Shown here: positions 1 through 35,990 of the stretch, one piece after another
How positions within the stretch are numbered: position 1 is the stretch's first letter
Layout: each line of letters begins with the position of its first letter
Assembly: GCF_027244095.1 (NCBI RefSeq)
Contig: NC_069661.1
Span: forward strand, 188,374,501 to 188,438,500
DNA: 64,000 nt
From: Hemicordylus capensis
Lineage: Eukaryota > Chordata > Lepidosauria > Squamata > Cordylidae
Direction of reading: 5' to 3'
The notes under the pieces: model-generated
The model's input: the letters and a program-made list of their open reading frames with translations, nothing else
Database searches by the model: none
What the model was told of the DNA's origin: nothing
Program-made: the position numbers and the translations under genes

Positions 1-137
1 CCCTTACAAACATTTGCACTCAAGACAGAGCATGAATATGAAATATTTTAATCATAAGATATTGATAACAAGATAAAATACAGATAACAATAAACAATAA
101 ACTATAACAAGATTTTTAAAATGCGCATTTCAAATTA

Positions 138-268
138 CTATGTGTGCATATTTTTCCATGTGAACAATTTTCCATGTGGGCATTTTTCAGTGTGAGCAAT
201 TTTCTATGTGGGCATTTTTCGGTGTGAACAATGCTCCGTGTGTGCATTTTTCTTGTGCACTTTTATGA
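138..268. repeat. 16-bp minisatellite (32-bp dimer)
   Basis: Consecutive 16-base units of the type GTGNNCANTTTTCNNT, alternating GTGAACAATTTTCCAT-like and GTGGGCATTTTTCAGT-like forms for about eight units. Decayed units continue to about 325. The small open frame over it is not a gene. Confidence 0.75.
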
Positions 269-324
269 CAGTGGGGTTTTTTCTGTGCGCAATTTTCTTG
301 TGGGCTTTTTTCATTTGCGTTTTT

Positions 325-1334
325 TTCTGGTTACCCTAAACATGATGCTGAAATGGGATCACAGTTCCTTATTTGAAAGCGAGACAGACCATGCTGGTCT
401 TTCAATAGTAAATTATCATTTGATAAATTACTTAGCAGGATCAGCACTATTTCAAAGCTTTGTGACTCTTTCATAAGCTGTAACCTCACCTTTCATCTCG
501 AAGCATATACAGTATTGCCTTGTCTTTCATTGTCCACTTTAAAATCCTCTGTATTTCAAAAATGAACTAATATTTCTGACTCAATGAGGAGAGACAGTTA
601 AGGCTGATTATGCAGCAAACTCAAAAGAAAAATGCAGAGAAAGTTCCATACCTGCTAAAAGACAAAGGAGCAGATGGATGCAGGTGTCCAAACCAATCCA
701 TCTTATACTACATTCAGTTGATATTCAGCCCTGTACAAGTACATTTCTTGAAATTAAAACTTATTTTTCACCTCTTGTAAAAACTGCTGTCAGGAGGGAA
801 AAGTCAAGATAAAAGGTAAGTTTTAAGAAGTTTATTGGAAGAGGAAAGCAAACAGCCATGTGACGTCTGTTAGAAGATAATTCCATCTATAAGGGGAAGC
901 AAGCGGAATGGGTGTAACCAGGCAAGTTAAGTAGTAGGAATTACAGAAATAAATATTTTGCCTGCTGGTGGATTACTTGGGGCAAAGTTTTACCCAGTTA
1001 CTTTCTGAAGATTGCTTGCATTCTTAACCACTCAAACGAATGTTATGCTTATTGGTAATTAATAAGACATTTGCTAGTTAAGTAACGAAAACAGAAGTAT
1101 GCAAGTCATCACTGCATGACTTTTAAAGAGTATTAATCATGGAAATATATTAATAATGAGAACAGCTACAAGTACAGACTATTCTCTCTTGTTCTGATTT
1201 TGCATTCTCTTTTTCTGTATATGTTTAGCTGTTTCTTTTTTGGGATGCAGTGGCTGCAATACTGCTAATGCATGGAGTATCCATTTGTATACTGCCCATG
1301 GATTTATATACAACTATAGTCTAGTTCATGTCAA
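325..1334. other. Intergenic stretch, nothing recognised
   Basis: AT-rich single-copy-looking DNA after the minisatellite. I see no exon-like frame with splice sites, no RNA gene and no clear repeat end. Confidence 0.5.
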
Positions 1335-1412
1335 TGAAGTCTATTTATTGATTTGATTTACATACCGCCCTTCCAAAAATGGCTCAGGGAATCAACTGCA
1401 TTTGCTGAACAG
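1335..1412 (-). mobile_element. LINE 3' end fragment (L2/CR1-like)
   Basis: TATTTATTGATTTGATTTAC, then ATACCGCCCTTCCAAAAATGGCTC. This is the reverse complement of the terminal segment of other copies in the window (for example 48895-48950), so the fragment reads on the - strand. Confidence 0.6.
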
Positions 1413-2039
1413 CAGCAGTTTACAGTTTCTATATTACTTGCTCCCTCTCTAGTTGTTTGATTGTAGCACAATTAATTAAGCTAATAGTGAAGGCTGCAAA
1501 CTTTAATCAGTTTAATTGGTAGATTAACCAAGTAACACTTTTGGCTGAAATAACTGGCAAGGATTGGTTTTATTTTTGTTTAAGGGCTGGTTTAAATTTG
1601 TGATGCTAAAAGTTAAGTGCACACATCTTTGAGGCTATATTATTTCTGACATTTTAATTTGGTGGAGAGTAGAAGAAAATACAACTTGTACGAGAAGATC
1701 AAAGGTTGTTGCTGAGGATCTTGTTCTGTCAGATGTAGGTCAGGGAGCATTCCAGTGCTTAGAAAGAGATAAAGGTACAAGTAGCGTTTTAGACAAACTG
1801 ACAACTATTTAAATGCTAGTTATTGTGCGTTTGGACTTTGAGGTTTGTGTTTAACAGACTTGTCTGGACAATCCATTCCTGAATGACTGTGTTGTCGCAG
1901 TGAGGATAAAGTTTCCTTGAGGTTTCCTTGCTGCTGGTTAGCCAGAGGACATGCCTAGGCAGCAACCAGCCTCTTGTGCAACTGATGAGCCTAGTATAGG
2001 CAATAGCAAGATTTCATATGCACACCCATTATCTCCCAA

Positions 2040-2580
2040 CTGTCACACTTTAATGACCTATGTGAGGGGCTGGTCCAAAGATTGGGGGCACCCCAGGTGA
2101 AGCCTGGCTTTGGCCCCCTTGCCCCCTTCACCCTTGCAGGTGGGCACCTTCCAGAGGGCAGGCAGGCAGGATTGTCGCTGTGACCCGCCTCGCTGCCTCC
2201 ATCCATTGCTCCTGCTGCAGCGGGCCTGCCATGATATATTATAATGATGTCGCTCTGAAACACGGCAATGTCATTATGAAGCGCTGCTGTGTGGCGGATG
2301 TGAGGCAGGAGTGGCAGGCAGAAGTAGCACGAAGAGCAAGTGGCAGGTGGTCCCAGTTGTCTGTCCATCCACTTGCTGTTCTTGCTGCCTCTGCCTGCTG
2401 CTGCCGCCGGGCTGCTTCTGGGCAGCCAGCCTGCTACAGTGCATTTATAATGACATCACCGTGTGCCACAATATAATTATAAAGTGATGTGGCAGGCAGA
2501 GGTAGTGAAGTGGGCGGGTGAACACCCGGGATGGGGAGCCCACCCTGGCAATGGGAGGTGCATATGCATGCCTGCAGGGG
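2040..2580. repeat. GC-rich imperfect inverted repeat, probable MITE
   Basis: A G+C-rich block in AT-rich surroundings. Segments such as TATAATGATGTC and TTTATAATGACATC occur on opposite strands about 220 bases apart, and GGCAGGCAGAGGTAG recurs. The ends are unclear and the class is unknown. Open frames across it are not supported as genes. Confidence 0.35.
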
Positions 2581-2626
2581 GCGCTGGCATGAGTGGCATG
2601 TGACCCAGGCTGTTGATGCTCTAGGC

Positions 2627-2762
2627 CAGGGATTCTCAACATTGGGTCCCCAGATGTTATTAGACTTCAACTCCCATAATCCCTAGCCCCAGTGGCCTTT
2701 GGTTGGGGATTATGGGAGTTGAAGTCCAAAAACATCTGGGGACCCAACACTGAGAATCCCTT
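2627..2762. mobile_element. Palindromic hAT MITE (136 bp) with 8-bp TSD
   Basis: Fold-back element with terminal inverted repeats CAGGGATTCTCA and TGAGAATCCCTT and long complementary arms (AACTCCCATAATCCC and GGGATTATGGGAGTT). It is flanked by perfect 8-bp target duplications CTCTAGGC (2619-2626 and 2763-2770). The TSD length and CAGGG terminus indicate hAT. Confidence 0.9.
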
Positions 2763-3307
2763 CTCTAGGCCACTGCTTAGTTTGCCTATTTGGCTGGCCA
2801 GCCCTGCCTGTGTTCACACTATTTGATAGGATTAAGCTGTCATAGATTACATTGCCTTTCTCTGTTGCCAGTGTGTAATTTTGCACTTTACACATGGATT
2901 TGTGATACTGATTCTCTTCTTCTCCCTATCTATCTCTACGCCTACAACTTGCCATGGAAAGGCCACAGAAAAGGGTATTGTGCAATCCTCATTCCGTGTA
3001 CGCCAGATTGGGACTCTCCATGCTTCTGCCTTACATGCATCTTCAAGGGTGGTTCCAGAGTCCAAGGGGGTGAGTGCCCCCTCCAGACAAGTAGCTTGAA
3101 ATGCTTACAGAAATGCTCACAGAAAAACTACAGAAATGCTCGCCATTTCTGTTCCAGAAGTCTAACATGTGAAATACAGCTCTCTCACACCCAGAAATGC
3201 ACTTTGCCCTTTCTGTGTCCCCACTTTGAAATGCACTTTGCCCTTTCTGTGTCCCACTGTGCAGCTGATGGCAGGGGATTAAGACCCAACATGCTATAAG
3301 CAGTTGT

Positions 3308-3369
3308 GTCAACCTCCCTGAGACATTTTTGAAAGGGTGGTATATAAATCAAATCAAATTAATTAATTA
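3308..3369 (+). mobile_element. LINE 3' tail fragment
   Basis: CCTCCCTGAGACATTTTTGA, then AGGGTGGTATATAAATC with a tail of AAATC/AATTA units, matching the end of the 48.4-kb LINE copy. It directly abuts the next LINE fragment. Confidence 0.6.
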
Positions 3370-4954
3370 ATGGAAATGTCCAAGCTCGCCCTGCCTGCAT
3401 ATTATAATTATCCTCTGAGGGAGGGCAGGATGCCTCCTTGTCTTAAGGAAGCAATCATTAGACCTCTTTTAAAGAAGCCTGCATTAGATCCCTCAGAGCT
3501 GAGCAATTATAGGCCTGTTTCCAACCTCCCATGGCTGGGCAAGGTCATTGAGAAGGTGGTGGCCTCTCAGCTCCAGGCGGTCTTGGAGGAAACTGATTAT
3601 CTAGACCCATTTCAAACTGGTTTTCGGGTGGGCTATGGGGTGGAGACTGCCTTGGTTGGCTTGATGGATGATCTTCAATTGGGAATTGACAGAGGAAGTG
3701 TGACTCTGTTGATCCTTTTGGATCTCTCGGCAGCTTTCGATACAATCGACCATAGTATCCTTCTGGAACGTCTGTGGGAGTTGGGGGTGGGAGGCACTGT
3801 TTTACAGTGGTTCCGCTCCTACCTCTTGGACAGATTCCAGTTGGTGTCGATTGGAGACTGTTGCTCTTCAATGAGCTTATGGTGTCCCTCAAGGCTCCGT
3901 ACTTTCTCCAGTGCTTTTTAACATCTACATGAAACCGCTGGGAAAGATCATCAGGGGATTTGGAGCTGGGTGTAACCAGTATGCTGATGACACCCAGATC
4001 TACTTTTCCATGTCAACTTCTTCAGGAGCTGGCATATCCTCCCTAAATGCCTGCCTGGAAGCAGTAATGGGCTGGATGAGGGGGAATAAGCTAAAGCTGA
4101 ATCCAGATAAGACGGAGGTACTTATTGTGTGGGATCAGGACTCTAGAGACGGTTTTGATCTCCCTGTTCTAGATGGGGTCACACTTCTCCAAAAGGAACA
4201 GGTTTGCAGTCTGGGAACACTTCTAGATTCACACCTCTCCCTGGTTTCTCAGGTTGAGGCGGTGGCCAGGGGTGCTTTCTATCAGCTCTGGCTGATATGC
4301 CAGCTGCTCCCATTTCTCTAGATCAACTACCTCAAAACAGTGGTACATCTTTTGGTAACCTCCAGACTTGACTTTTGTAATGTGCTCTATGTGGGGCTGC
4401 CTTTGTACGTAGTCTGGAAACTTCCATTGGTTCAGAACGTGGCAGCCAGGTTGGTCTCTGGGTCATCTCAGAGAGACCATGTTACTCCTTTACTGATGGA
4501 GTTACACTGGCTGCCAATAGGTTTCTGGACAAAATACAAAGTGCTAGTTATAACTTACAAAGCCCTAAACGGCTTAGGCCCTGGGTATTTAAGAAAGTGT
4601 CTTCTTCGTTACAAGCCCCACCGCCCATTGAGGTCATCTGAGGAGGTCTATCTCCAGTTACTGCAAACTCGTTTGGTGGCTACACAGAGACGGGCCTTCT
4701 CGGTCGGTGCCCCGAGATTGTGGAATGCGCCCCCTGCTGAGATATGATCCTCACCATCTCTGGCAATTTTCAAAAAACACCTGAAAACCCATCTTTTCGC
4801 CCAAGCTTTCTCAGCTTCCTAATATTTTTGAGTTTTAATTCCTGGTTTATTTTTAAATTGTTAAATTGTTTTTAAGTTTTTGTATATGTTTTTAACTGGT
4901 TTTATGTTATTGTAAACTGCCCAGAGACAAAAGTTTGGGGCGGTCTACATATTT

Positions 4955-4992
<38 letters not shown>
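3370..4992 (+). mobile_element. 5'-truncated L2/CR1-like LINE with reverse transcriptase
   Basis: Encodes RT blocks NYRPVSNLPWLGKVIEKVVA, DLSAAFDTIDHSILLERLWE and [19 protein letters not shown], then [46 protein letters not shown] and GPGYLRKCLL. The frame shifts once near 3880-3920 and there is an in-frame TAG at 4319, so it is dead. The 5' endonuclease part is missing. The 3' end GGGGCGGTCTACATATTTGA runs directly into a GATA microsatellite. This is the longest of several copies of this family in the window. Confidence 0.88.
4955..4992 (+). repeat. (GATA)n microsatellite at a LINE 3' end
   Basis: About nine GATA units immediately following the LINE terminus TTTGATA. The tail of the LINE itself seems to have seeded the array. 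Confidence 0.9.
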
Positions 4993-5345
4993 GAAATAAA
5001 ATAAGGGACGAGCCAAGCACACACATCTCACCCCTTCCGGGTACACAGACCTATAATGTGTGGGGAGGTGCTTCATCCAATCCTTCACTCACACACACAC
5101 AATGTAAGCACAACAAACCACATGATTATGAGTCTGCAGGCTGGCTCACGAGGAGAGTGAGAGGGACACCCTGCCTTATCACATGTGCTGGGGCCAATTC
5201 AGATTTATGGCTCAAATTGGCCTTGTGTTTGTGTGAATATATGTATGTACGTATCAATAGGCATGTTCTGTGTATGTAAATGAATGTGTGTGCATGCAAT
5301 GCTGTGTGCTTTTACTTGGACATAAACCCCATTGACTTCTGTAGG
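4993..5345. other. Intergenic stretch, nothing recognised
   Basis: Mixed sequence with a short CA run (5089-5100). No gene evidence. Confidence 0.5.
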
Positions 5346-5351
5346 GTTTGC

Positions 5352-5790
5352 TTTTTATCTATTTATTTGTCAAACGTATATACTGCCTGATATGTGCATC
5401 TCTGGGTGGTGTACACAATTTAAAAATAACAGACAGATATAATAAAACAGAGTAAAAAAAATTAAAACAATTTCACAGAATAAAAAGTTAAAACAATCTC
5501 TTGGGATGGGATAAAAACAATTACTCAGTTTAAAATTAATTTCAGTTAAAAGAAAGTCTGAAAAAAACAGGTGTGTCTTGAGGGTCTTCCTAAAAACAAA
5601 CGGAGGAGATGCTCTTATTTTGACAGGGACCATATTCGAGAGTCCCAAGGCCACCACAGAGAAGGCCGGTCCGAGTTGCCACCAAACGAGGCGTGGGACA
5701 GGCAACCGTAACCGGACCAGATGACCTTAATAGGCAGCGACAGGGTTCCTGTCAGAAAAGGCGCTCTCTTAGTTAAGTACCCTGGACCCG
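5352..5790 (-). mobile_element. L2/CR1-like LINE, 3' fragment
   Basis: The reverse complement carries the 3' UTR and the end of the coding region of the same family as 3370-4992. TACCGCCTAGAGATG-like termini, tail near 5355, and decayed peptide matching LFSDAFL and GRLWNM patterns support this. It starts with the poly-A/T tail at TTTATCTATTTATTTG. Confidence 0.65.
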
Positions 5791-5984
5791 AGGGTCCTTA
5801 ACGTGGCACTGAAGTCTGAAGCAGGCTATGTGTCTGACAAGGTAGAGGAAAGTGTGCGTTATCCGTTTGAATCTATGGGCAATCTGAGTCACGGAACTCG
5901 AAACGATACTGAGTCATGGACTTTCTTCTGCATAGGGAGCTCGCCACAGGCAAATCCAGTGACCAAAATTCACCCTTTAAAGTT

Positions 5985-6290
5985 CTCCCATCATGTCACA
6001 GGAACTGCCATATACTGAGTCAGACCATTGGTCTATCTAGCTCAGTATTGTCTTCACAGACTGGCAGCGGCTTCTCCAAGGTTGCAGGCAGGAAACTCTC
6101 TCAGCCCTATCTTAGGAGAAGCCAGGGAGGGAACTTGAAACCTTCTGCTCTTCCCAGAGCGACTCCATCCCCTGAGGGGAGTATCTTGCAGTGCTCACAC
6201 ATCAAGTCTCCCATTCAGATGCAACCAGGGCAGACCCTGCTTAGCTAAGGGGACAAGTCATGCTTGCTACCACAAGACCAGCTCTCCTCT
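5985..6290 (-). mobile_element. tRNA-related SINE (first copy)
   Basis: Contains TGCCATATACTGAGTCAGAC, CTCAGTATTGTCTTCACAGA, GGCAGCGGCTTCTCCAAGG and GGGCAGACCCTGCTTAGC. It is close to identical in layout to 53810-54118. The opposite strand of the same family at 62190-62375 ends in the usual SINE order, so this copy reads on the - strand. Confidence 0.7.
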
Positions 6291-6954
6291 CCTAGTGAGT
6301 GAACAGTGAGAGGCAGCAATGAACAGCTGCCCTTTCCTCCCATTTTATTATCATTTTATCCTTTTCCTGGGCGCGTAAGTCTTTTTAAAACTGCAGGGTC
6401 GCGCCCAGAGCGAGTCGTCCTCAGCTCAAGGCAAAAACGCCGCTCCAACTGTCCAACCTAAGTTCCGCTGGTAAAACCCCTCGAGGAGGGTCCAGGAGGG
6501 AAGTCCTGTGCGGAAGGGGCGGAGGCCACTCGCTGGGGGGCGCCAGAGAGCCTCGAGCGCGCAGCCAGTGGCTTCGGCGGCTGCCGCGGGAGGCCTGGCG
6601 TGGTCTGGCGTTGGCGGGCCCGAAATGGCGGCGGCGCTTGGCGTGAGTGGGGCCTCTGCGGCTGTGCAGAAGGAGGCTGCCCCGTAAACTGGAAGAAAGC
6701 AGAGTATGCGAGGGGGCGAGCGGAGCGCGAGAGGCGAAGTGGCACCGGGCAGGGGGGCCCTCCCCGTCCCCCAGGGGAGCAGGGGGCGCTGGGAGGAAGC
6801 CCAGCCCGATACAAAGGGAGGGGGGGGGGGGCTGCTGAGGGAGGTGCTTGGACGTTACCCGGGAAGGCGAAGAGATCAAATGGCGGCGGCGGCGGCGGCG
6901 GCTCCCTCTTTTCCCTCCCGCCGCGGCCCCGGCCGCCGCCACCCCCCAGAGCAC

Positions 6955-6961
6955 TGACTCA
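6955..6961 (+). promoter_or_regulatory. MDM2: AP-1 site (TGACTCA) of the P2 promoter
   Basis: A perfect AP-1 core TGACTCA, followed about 8 bases later by a TTCC (ETS core on the other strand). It sits upstream of the two p53 elements. Mammalian MDM2 P2 promoters also carry an AP-1/ETS pair that gives Ras/MAPK-driven, p53-independent expression. Its function here is inferred from position and sequence. Confidence 0.6.
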
Positions 6962-6984
6962 GCGTCGGTTTCCGCGTCTCTCTG

Positions 6985-7004
6985 GGTCATGCTCGGGCAT
7001 GTCG
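6985..7004 (+). promoter_or_regulatory. MDM2: p53 response element 1 (GGTCATGCTC GGGCATGTCG)
   Basis: Two adjacent decamers, each matching the p53 half-site RRRCWWGYYY at 9 of 10 positions with no spacer. It aligns with the first p53 element of the human MDM2 P2 promoter, which also begins GGTCA. It lies 18 bp upstream of the second element, a spacing close to that in human. Expected role: p53-induced MDM2 transcription, which closes the negative feedback loop. Confidence 0.75.
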
Positions 7005-7022
7005 GGCCGCGGCTGGCAGAAG

Positions 7023-7042
7023 AACTAAGTCCGGGCTTGCCC
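7023..7042 (+). promoter_or_regulatory. MDM2: p53 response element 2 (AACTAAGTCC GGGCTTGCCC)
   Basis: The second decamer is a perfect RRRCWWGYYY half-site; the first has two mismatches. The string CTAAGTCC is shared with the second p53 element of the human P2 promoter, which supports orthology of the site rather than a chance match. It lies 36 bp upstream of the TATTTAAA box. Confidence 0.75.
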
Positions 7043-7078
7043 GGGGACGGCCACGTCGCAGGTAGACACAGGCGGCGC

Positions 7079-7086
7079 TATTTAAA
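7079..7086 (+). promoter_or_regulatory. MDM2: P2 TATA-like box (TATTTAAA)
   Basis: GGCGCTATTTAAAGG sits downstream of the two p53 elements, like the GCTATTTAAAC of the human P2 promoter. Transcription would start roughly 25-35 bases downstream. Confidence 0.7.
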
Positions 7087-7111
7087 GGCGGCCCTCGCTC
7101 GCTCTCCCTTC

Positions 7112-7176
7112 GTAGCAAGAGGGGCGCGGGCGGGGAGTTGTCGTCCAGTCTCTTCGCTCGCTCTGGGCCATATCGG
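7112..7176 (+). other. MDM2: MDM2 non-coding first exon of the P2 transcript
   Basis: The start is placed about 26 bases after the TATA box and is approximate. The 3' end is set by a good donor, CGG|GTGAGG, at 7177. The exon has no ATG. It would splice to the acceptor at 7356-7357, giving a short 5' UTR free of upstream ATGs. This matches the mammalian P2 layout, where a non-coding exon precedes the exon with the start codon. Confidence 0.55.
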
Positions 7177-7376
7177 GTGAGGCCAAACAGGAGGGCCAAG
7201 CTGGGGGGGGGGTGGGATGGCAGCCGAGAAGACGGGGGTTTCCGTGGCGCAGCTTCAGGGCAGGGACTCTCCCGCTGCCGACAGGTCTCACCCTGCCTAC
7301 TACAGCCTGTAGCCGCTTAAACTCTTTTGTTTTCTTCTCCTTCTCGCTTCCTAACAGGCAAACGTGCAATACTAAG

Positions 7377-33194
<25,818 letters not shown>

Positions 33195-33223
33195 TTGGAG
33201 CGGAAGGACGATGTGAACATTTA

Positions 33224-33229
33224 AATAAA
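33224..33229 (+). terminator. MDM2: Candidate MDM2 poly(A) signal AATAAA
   Basis: AATAAA lies 30 bases after the stop codon. If used, the 3' UTR would be only about 50 nt, very short for MDM2, so a longer UTR running toward 33.4 kb or beyond is at least as likely. Confidence 0.35.
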
Positions 33230-33478
33230 ATTGAAAAAGACTTAACACAAAGATTGCACTGGAATTGACCAGAATTTTTCCAAGTTCCTCTATGGAATGT
33301 GTACAATTATCCCAAACAGTTTCTTCTATTGATGCATAAGTATCTTTTCCTTAAAGGAGTTAATTTAGTGCTTCTGGTGAGATCAGTATTTCTTATTTCT
33401 ATAAATTGTATTTTTAATTATGTGGCATAGAAATGAGAATTAGAGCATTAGGGAAAAAGCTGTGTGCATGGCCCAACA
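33230..33478 (+). other. MDM2: Possible MDM2 3' UTR
   Basis: AT-rich sequence continuing from the MDM2 stop. It could be 3' UTR if the early AATAAA is not used. No repeat is recognised until the Helitron at 33479. Confidence 0.35.
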
Positions 33479-33840
33479 TCTATTATATTAATTCTCCTGG
33501 GTGTACCTTGGAATGTGCGTCCCAGAGCCCAGCTGATTGGCTGGGCGGCGGACGCGCTTGATTGGCTGAGGCACCCAGGAGGATTGGTTGCCATGGCGGC
33601 AGCCTGGGCGGCATATGCGCTTGATTGGCTGAGGCGCACCCAGGAGGATTGGTTGCCATGGCGGCAGCCCAGCCGTGGAGGCCAGAGGTGGGGCCTGGTG
33701 GGGGGAGCGTGGGGGGGCAGAAGTGGCAGTGTGGAGGAGAGGTGGCTGGGCCCGGAAGCAGAGACTGGGGCAGAAGGCGGGGGGAAGAGGTAACCGCTGG
33801 CCCCAAAGAGCACACAGATGCTCCGTGCGGGGTCAGCTAG
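33479..33840 (+). mobile_element. Non-autonomous Helitron (362 bp)
   Basis: Starts TCTATTATATTAATTC after an A and ends GGGTCAGCTAG before a T, matching Helitron insertion between A and T without target duplication. A short hairpin (GAGCA/TGCTC) precedes the end. Internally it holds two diverged direct copies of GATTGGCTGAGGCNNCCAGG and GGATTGGTTGCCATGGCGGC. Confidence 0.7.
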
Positions 33841-33929
33841 TATTTTCATATATTTTAAAACTGGAGACTAATGAAAACAGCTTGTGAAAATTGTGAGAGC
33901 TGTATGTGGCAATTGGACTTCCATTTATT

Positions 33930-34425
33930 TGTTTGTTTGTTTAACATATTTTTATACTGCCCCGAACTCACGTCTCTTGGCGGTTTACAATAAAGTAAAA
34001 ACAGTTAAAACAAAAAGTTCAAACCGTTACAATTTAGATTTTTAAATATAATTTAAAAACAGCATTAAAACAATAATTAATTAAAAGCCTGGGTGAACAG
34101 ATGCGTCTTTAAAGACTTTTTAAAAGCTGTTGGAGATGGGGAGGCTCTAATTTCATTAGGGAGCATATTCCAAAGCCTTGGGGCGGCAGCAGAGAAGGCC
34201 CGTCCCTGAGTAGCCACCAGATGAGCCAGTGGTAACTGCAGACGGACCTCTCCTGATGATCTCAATGGGTGGTGGGATTCATGACGAAGAAGATGTTCTC
34301 TTAAATACCCAGGGCCCAAGCCGTTTAGGGCTTTATAGGTTATAACCAGCACCTTGTATTTTGCCTGGAAACATATCGGCGGCCAGTGTAGCTCCTTCAA
34401 TGCAGGAGTAATATGGTCTCTCCAA
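33930..34425 (-). mobile_element. L2/CR1-like LINE, 3' fragment
   Basis: The - strand encodes [20 protein letters not shown], then [20 protein letters not shown] and AAPRLWNMLPNEIRASPSP, the C-terminus of the LINE family seen at 3.4 kb, followed by its 3' UTR and tail. Truncated 5' near 34430. Confidence 0.85.
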
Positions 34426-34784
34426 GATGAAATAATAATATGGTCTCTGAGATTTACTCTCTTGGGCTATATTCAAGAGACTGGAAGTGAGCCATAATTG
34501 TGCTACTCTCCTCCTGGTCTCTGAAATAATCCCCTCCACACACACACTGCCAAGAACATGTTAATGACTATTGTGCACCAGAGTTTGTGTATGTCGTGGA
34601 GGAAGTGAGTTCCAAGCTGAGTTTGATAATGTAAAAGTTTTGGTGATGCAAGGTATGCATTGCCATAGCTCGTTTTTCTTTCTCTAAGAAGGCCTTCAGC
34701 TGCCTCAAAAACTGTACAAAAGCACCAGCTTTACAAAAGCACTTCACCTGTAACAGGGAATTTTGAATAATTATTATTGAATAA

Positions 34785-34900
34785 ATACACTTTATTTATT
34801 AGCTGCCTCAAAACAAATTGTTCTCTGGGTGTCTCACAACACAGCATTAAAACATCAAATAAAAACACATGACACATTAAATCACAACAGACCAAAAGGC
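34785..34900 (-). mobile_element. LINE/SINE 3' tail fragment
   Basis: TTTATTTATTAGCTGCCTC, then TTCTCTGGGTGTCTCACAAC and CAGCATTAAAACATCAAATA, the reverse of a LINE-type terminus. Immediately followed by a lone unit of the 146-bp repeat. Confidence 0.5.
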
Positions 34901-34904
34901 GTCT

Positions 34905-35125
34905 TTAACTTGTAAACCACCTAACCGATTTAACCAGATTTGCTACAGGGACACATAGGGACGCCTCAGTGGCATAGTTGGTGATGTCTTCCACCTCATT
35001 TCAGGATGGCAGATGTGTGAACGTTTAAGGCTGAAGTGAGCTAACTTGTGAGGATGGTAATAATTAAAGATTATAGTGAAAGGAGAGTAGGCAGATTAGG
35101 TCTTATCAGAACTTGTTTTTGGCTA
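34905..35125. repeat. Dispersed single unit of the 146-bp minisatellite family
   Basis: CACCTAACCGATTTAACCAG, GGGACACATAGGGACGCCTC and CAGGATGGCAGATGTGTGAA match the units at 21.6-22.5 kb. It ends with GGAGAGTAGGCAGATTAGGT, as the array does. Confidence 0.75.
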
Positions 35126-35805
35126 GGAACCTAGTCCCCATTCCCATTGACTTGAGGTTTCATTATTCACAGTTTCCATATTTGCACCTATAGGCGAGAA
35201 CTGAACCCGTGTGAATAACGGCCTCCTATACTGTGCATGTTTAGTGTATAATGTAGGCACCACATGCAGCTTGCCCCAACATGAAGCAAGAGAGGGTTCT
35301 GCCCTTTTGCATTGGCCCAACCAATCTGGTACCAAAGAAAAGCACCAGAGCCAAGCTTCCAAGGACAACATATTCTTCCAAAAGCTGAACTGGCTTCTGA
35401 GGAGAGTTGGGCTGCCTCTGCCATTGCTCCCCACATGCTTCAAAGGAGGGGCTCCAGCAGGCTCAACCTACTTTCATGTTTGCCTTCACCTCACATCTGA
35501 AAGTTATTTGCACTGACTCAGTGAGTGGAGCCTCTTTCTCTTCATGTCACCCTCGTTTTACCAACTTCAGCAGGATTTCCTAAAAAAAGTTTAAACACCA
35601 GATGCTCTCAGAAATCAGCTTTGGGCAGCAATGTTTTGAAACTGAAAGCTCTAGATTTACATGCAGCTCAAGCCTGCTTTTTTAAGAGCTCAGGAAGCGA
35701 CAGGAGGTACAGCACCACTGCAGGGCCCTCCTTGGATGCGAAGGAGTGGAGTTTGGGGTCATTGTAAGGAACATCCTAATCTTCATGGCTCTGTGGTGAA
35801 TGCTG
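35126..35805. other. Intergenic stretch between MDM2 and CPM
   Basis: Opposed open frames at about 35120-35520 show no recognisable domain. No repeat ends seen. Confidence 0.5.
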
Positions 35806-35990
35806 AAGAACCTTGCTAGATCAAACCAAAGGTCCATGTAGTCCAACGTCCTGCTTCCAAGTGGCCAACCAGATGCCTCTCAAAATCCTACAAGCCAAAC
35901 ATGAAGACCATAGTCCTATCCCATAATTGCCCACTGGCAACCAGGGGCATTAAGATTCCCTTTAGCTGTCAAGCTGCAGCATACGTTCCT
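35806..35990 (-). mobile_element. CR1 LINE 3' fragment, diverged
   Basis: Contains CTAGATCAAACCAAAGGTCC, ATGTAGTCCAACGTCCTGC and CCAACCAGATGCCTCT, the typical end of CR1 copies seen better at 58.6 kb. Confidence 0.6.

Larger units (their letters stand above)
6390..7260 (+). promoter_or_regulatory. MDM2: CpG island over the MDM2 promoter region
   Basis: A stretch very rich in G+C and CpG, in sharp contrast with the AT-rich flanks. It lies just upstream of the first coding MDM2 exon and contains the P2 promoter elements listed separately. An upstream P1 promoter and its non-coding first exon, as in mammals, would be expected within about 6.5-6.8 kb. A possible donor (GGCGTGAGT near 6638-6646) is present, but I cannot fix that exon from sequence alone. 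Long open frames across this island come from low stop-codon density and are not genes. Confidence 0.85.

Noticed and set aside
1-6300. Possible last exons of SLC35E3, the upstream neighbour of MDM2 in mammals
   Set aside because: No frame here resembles a nucleotide-sugar transporter and no splice-bounded exon was found; the gene must lie farther left.
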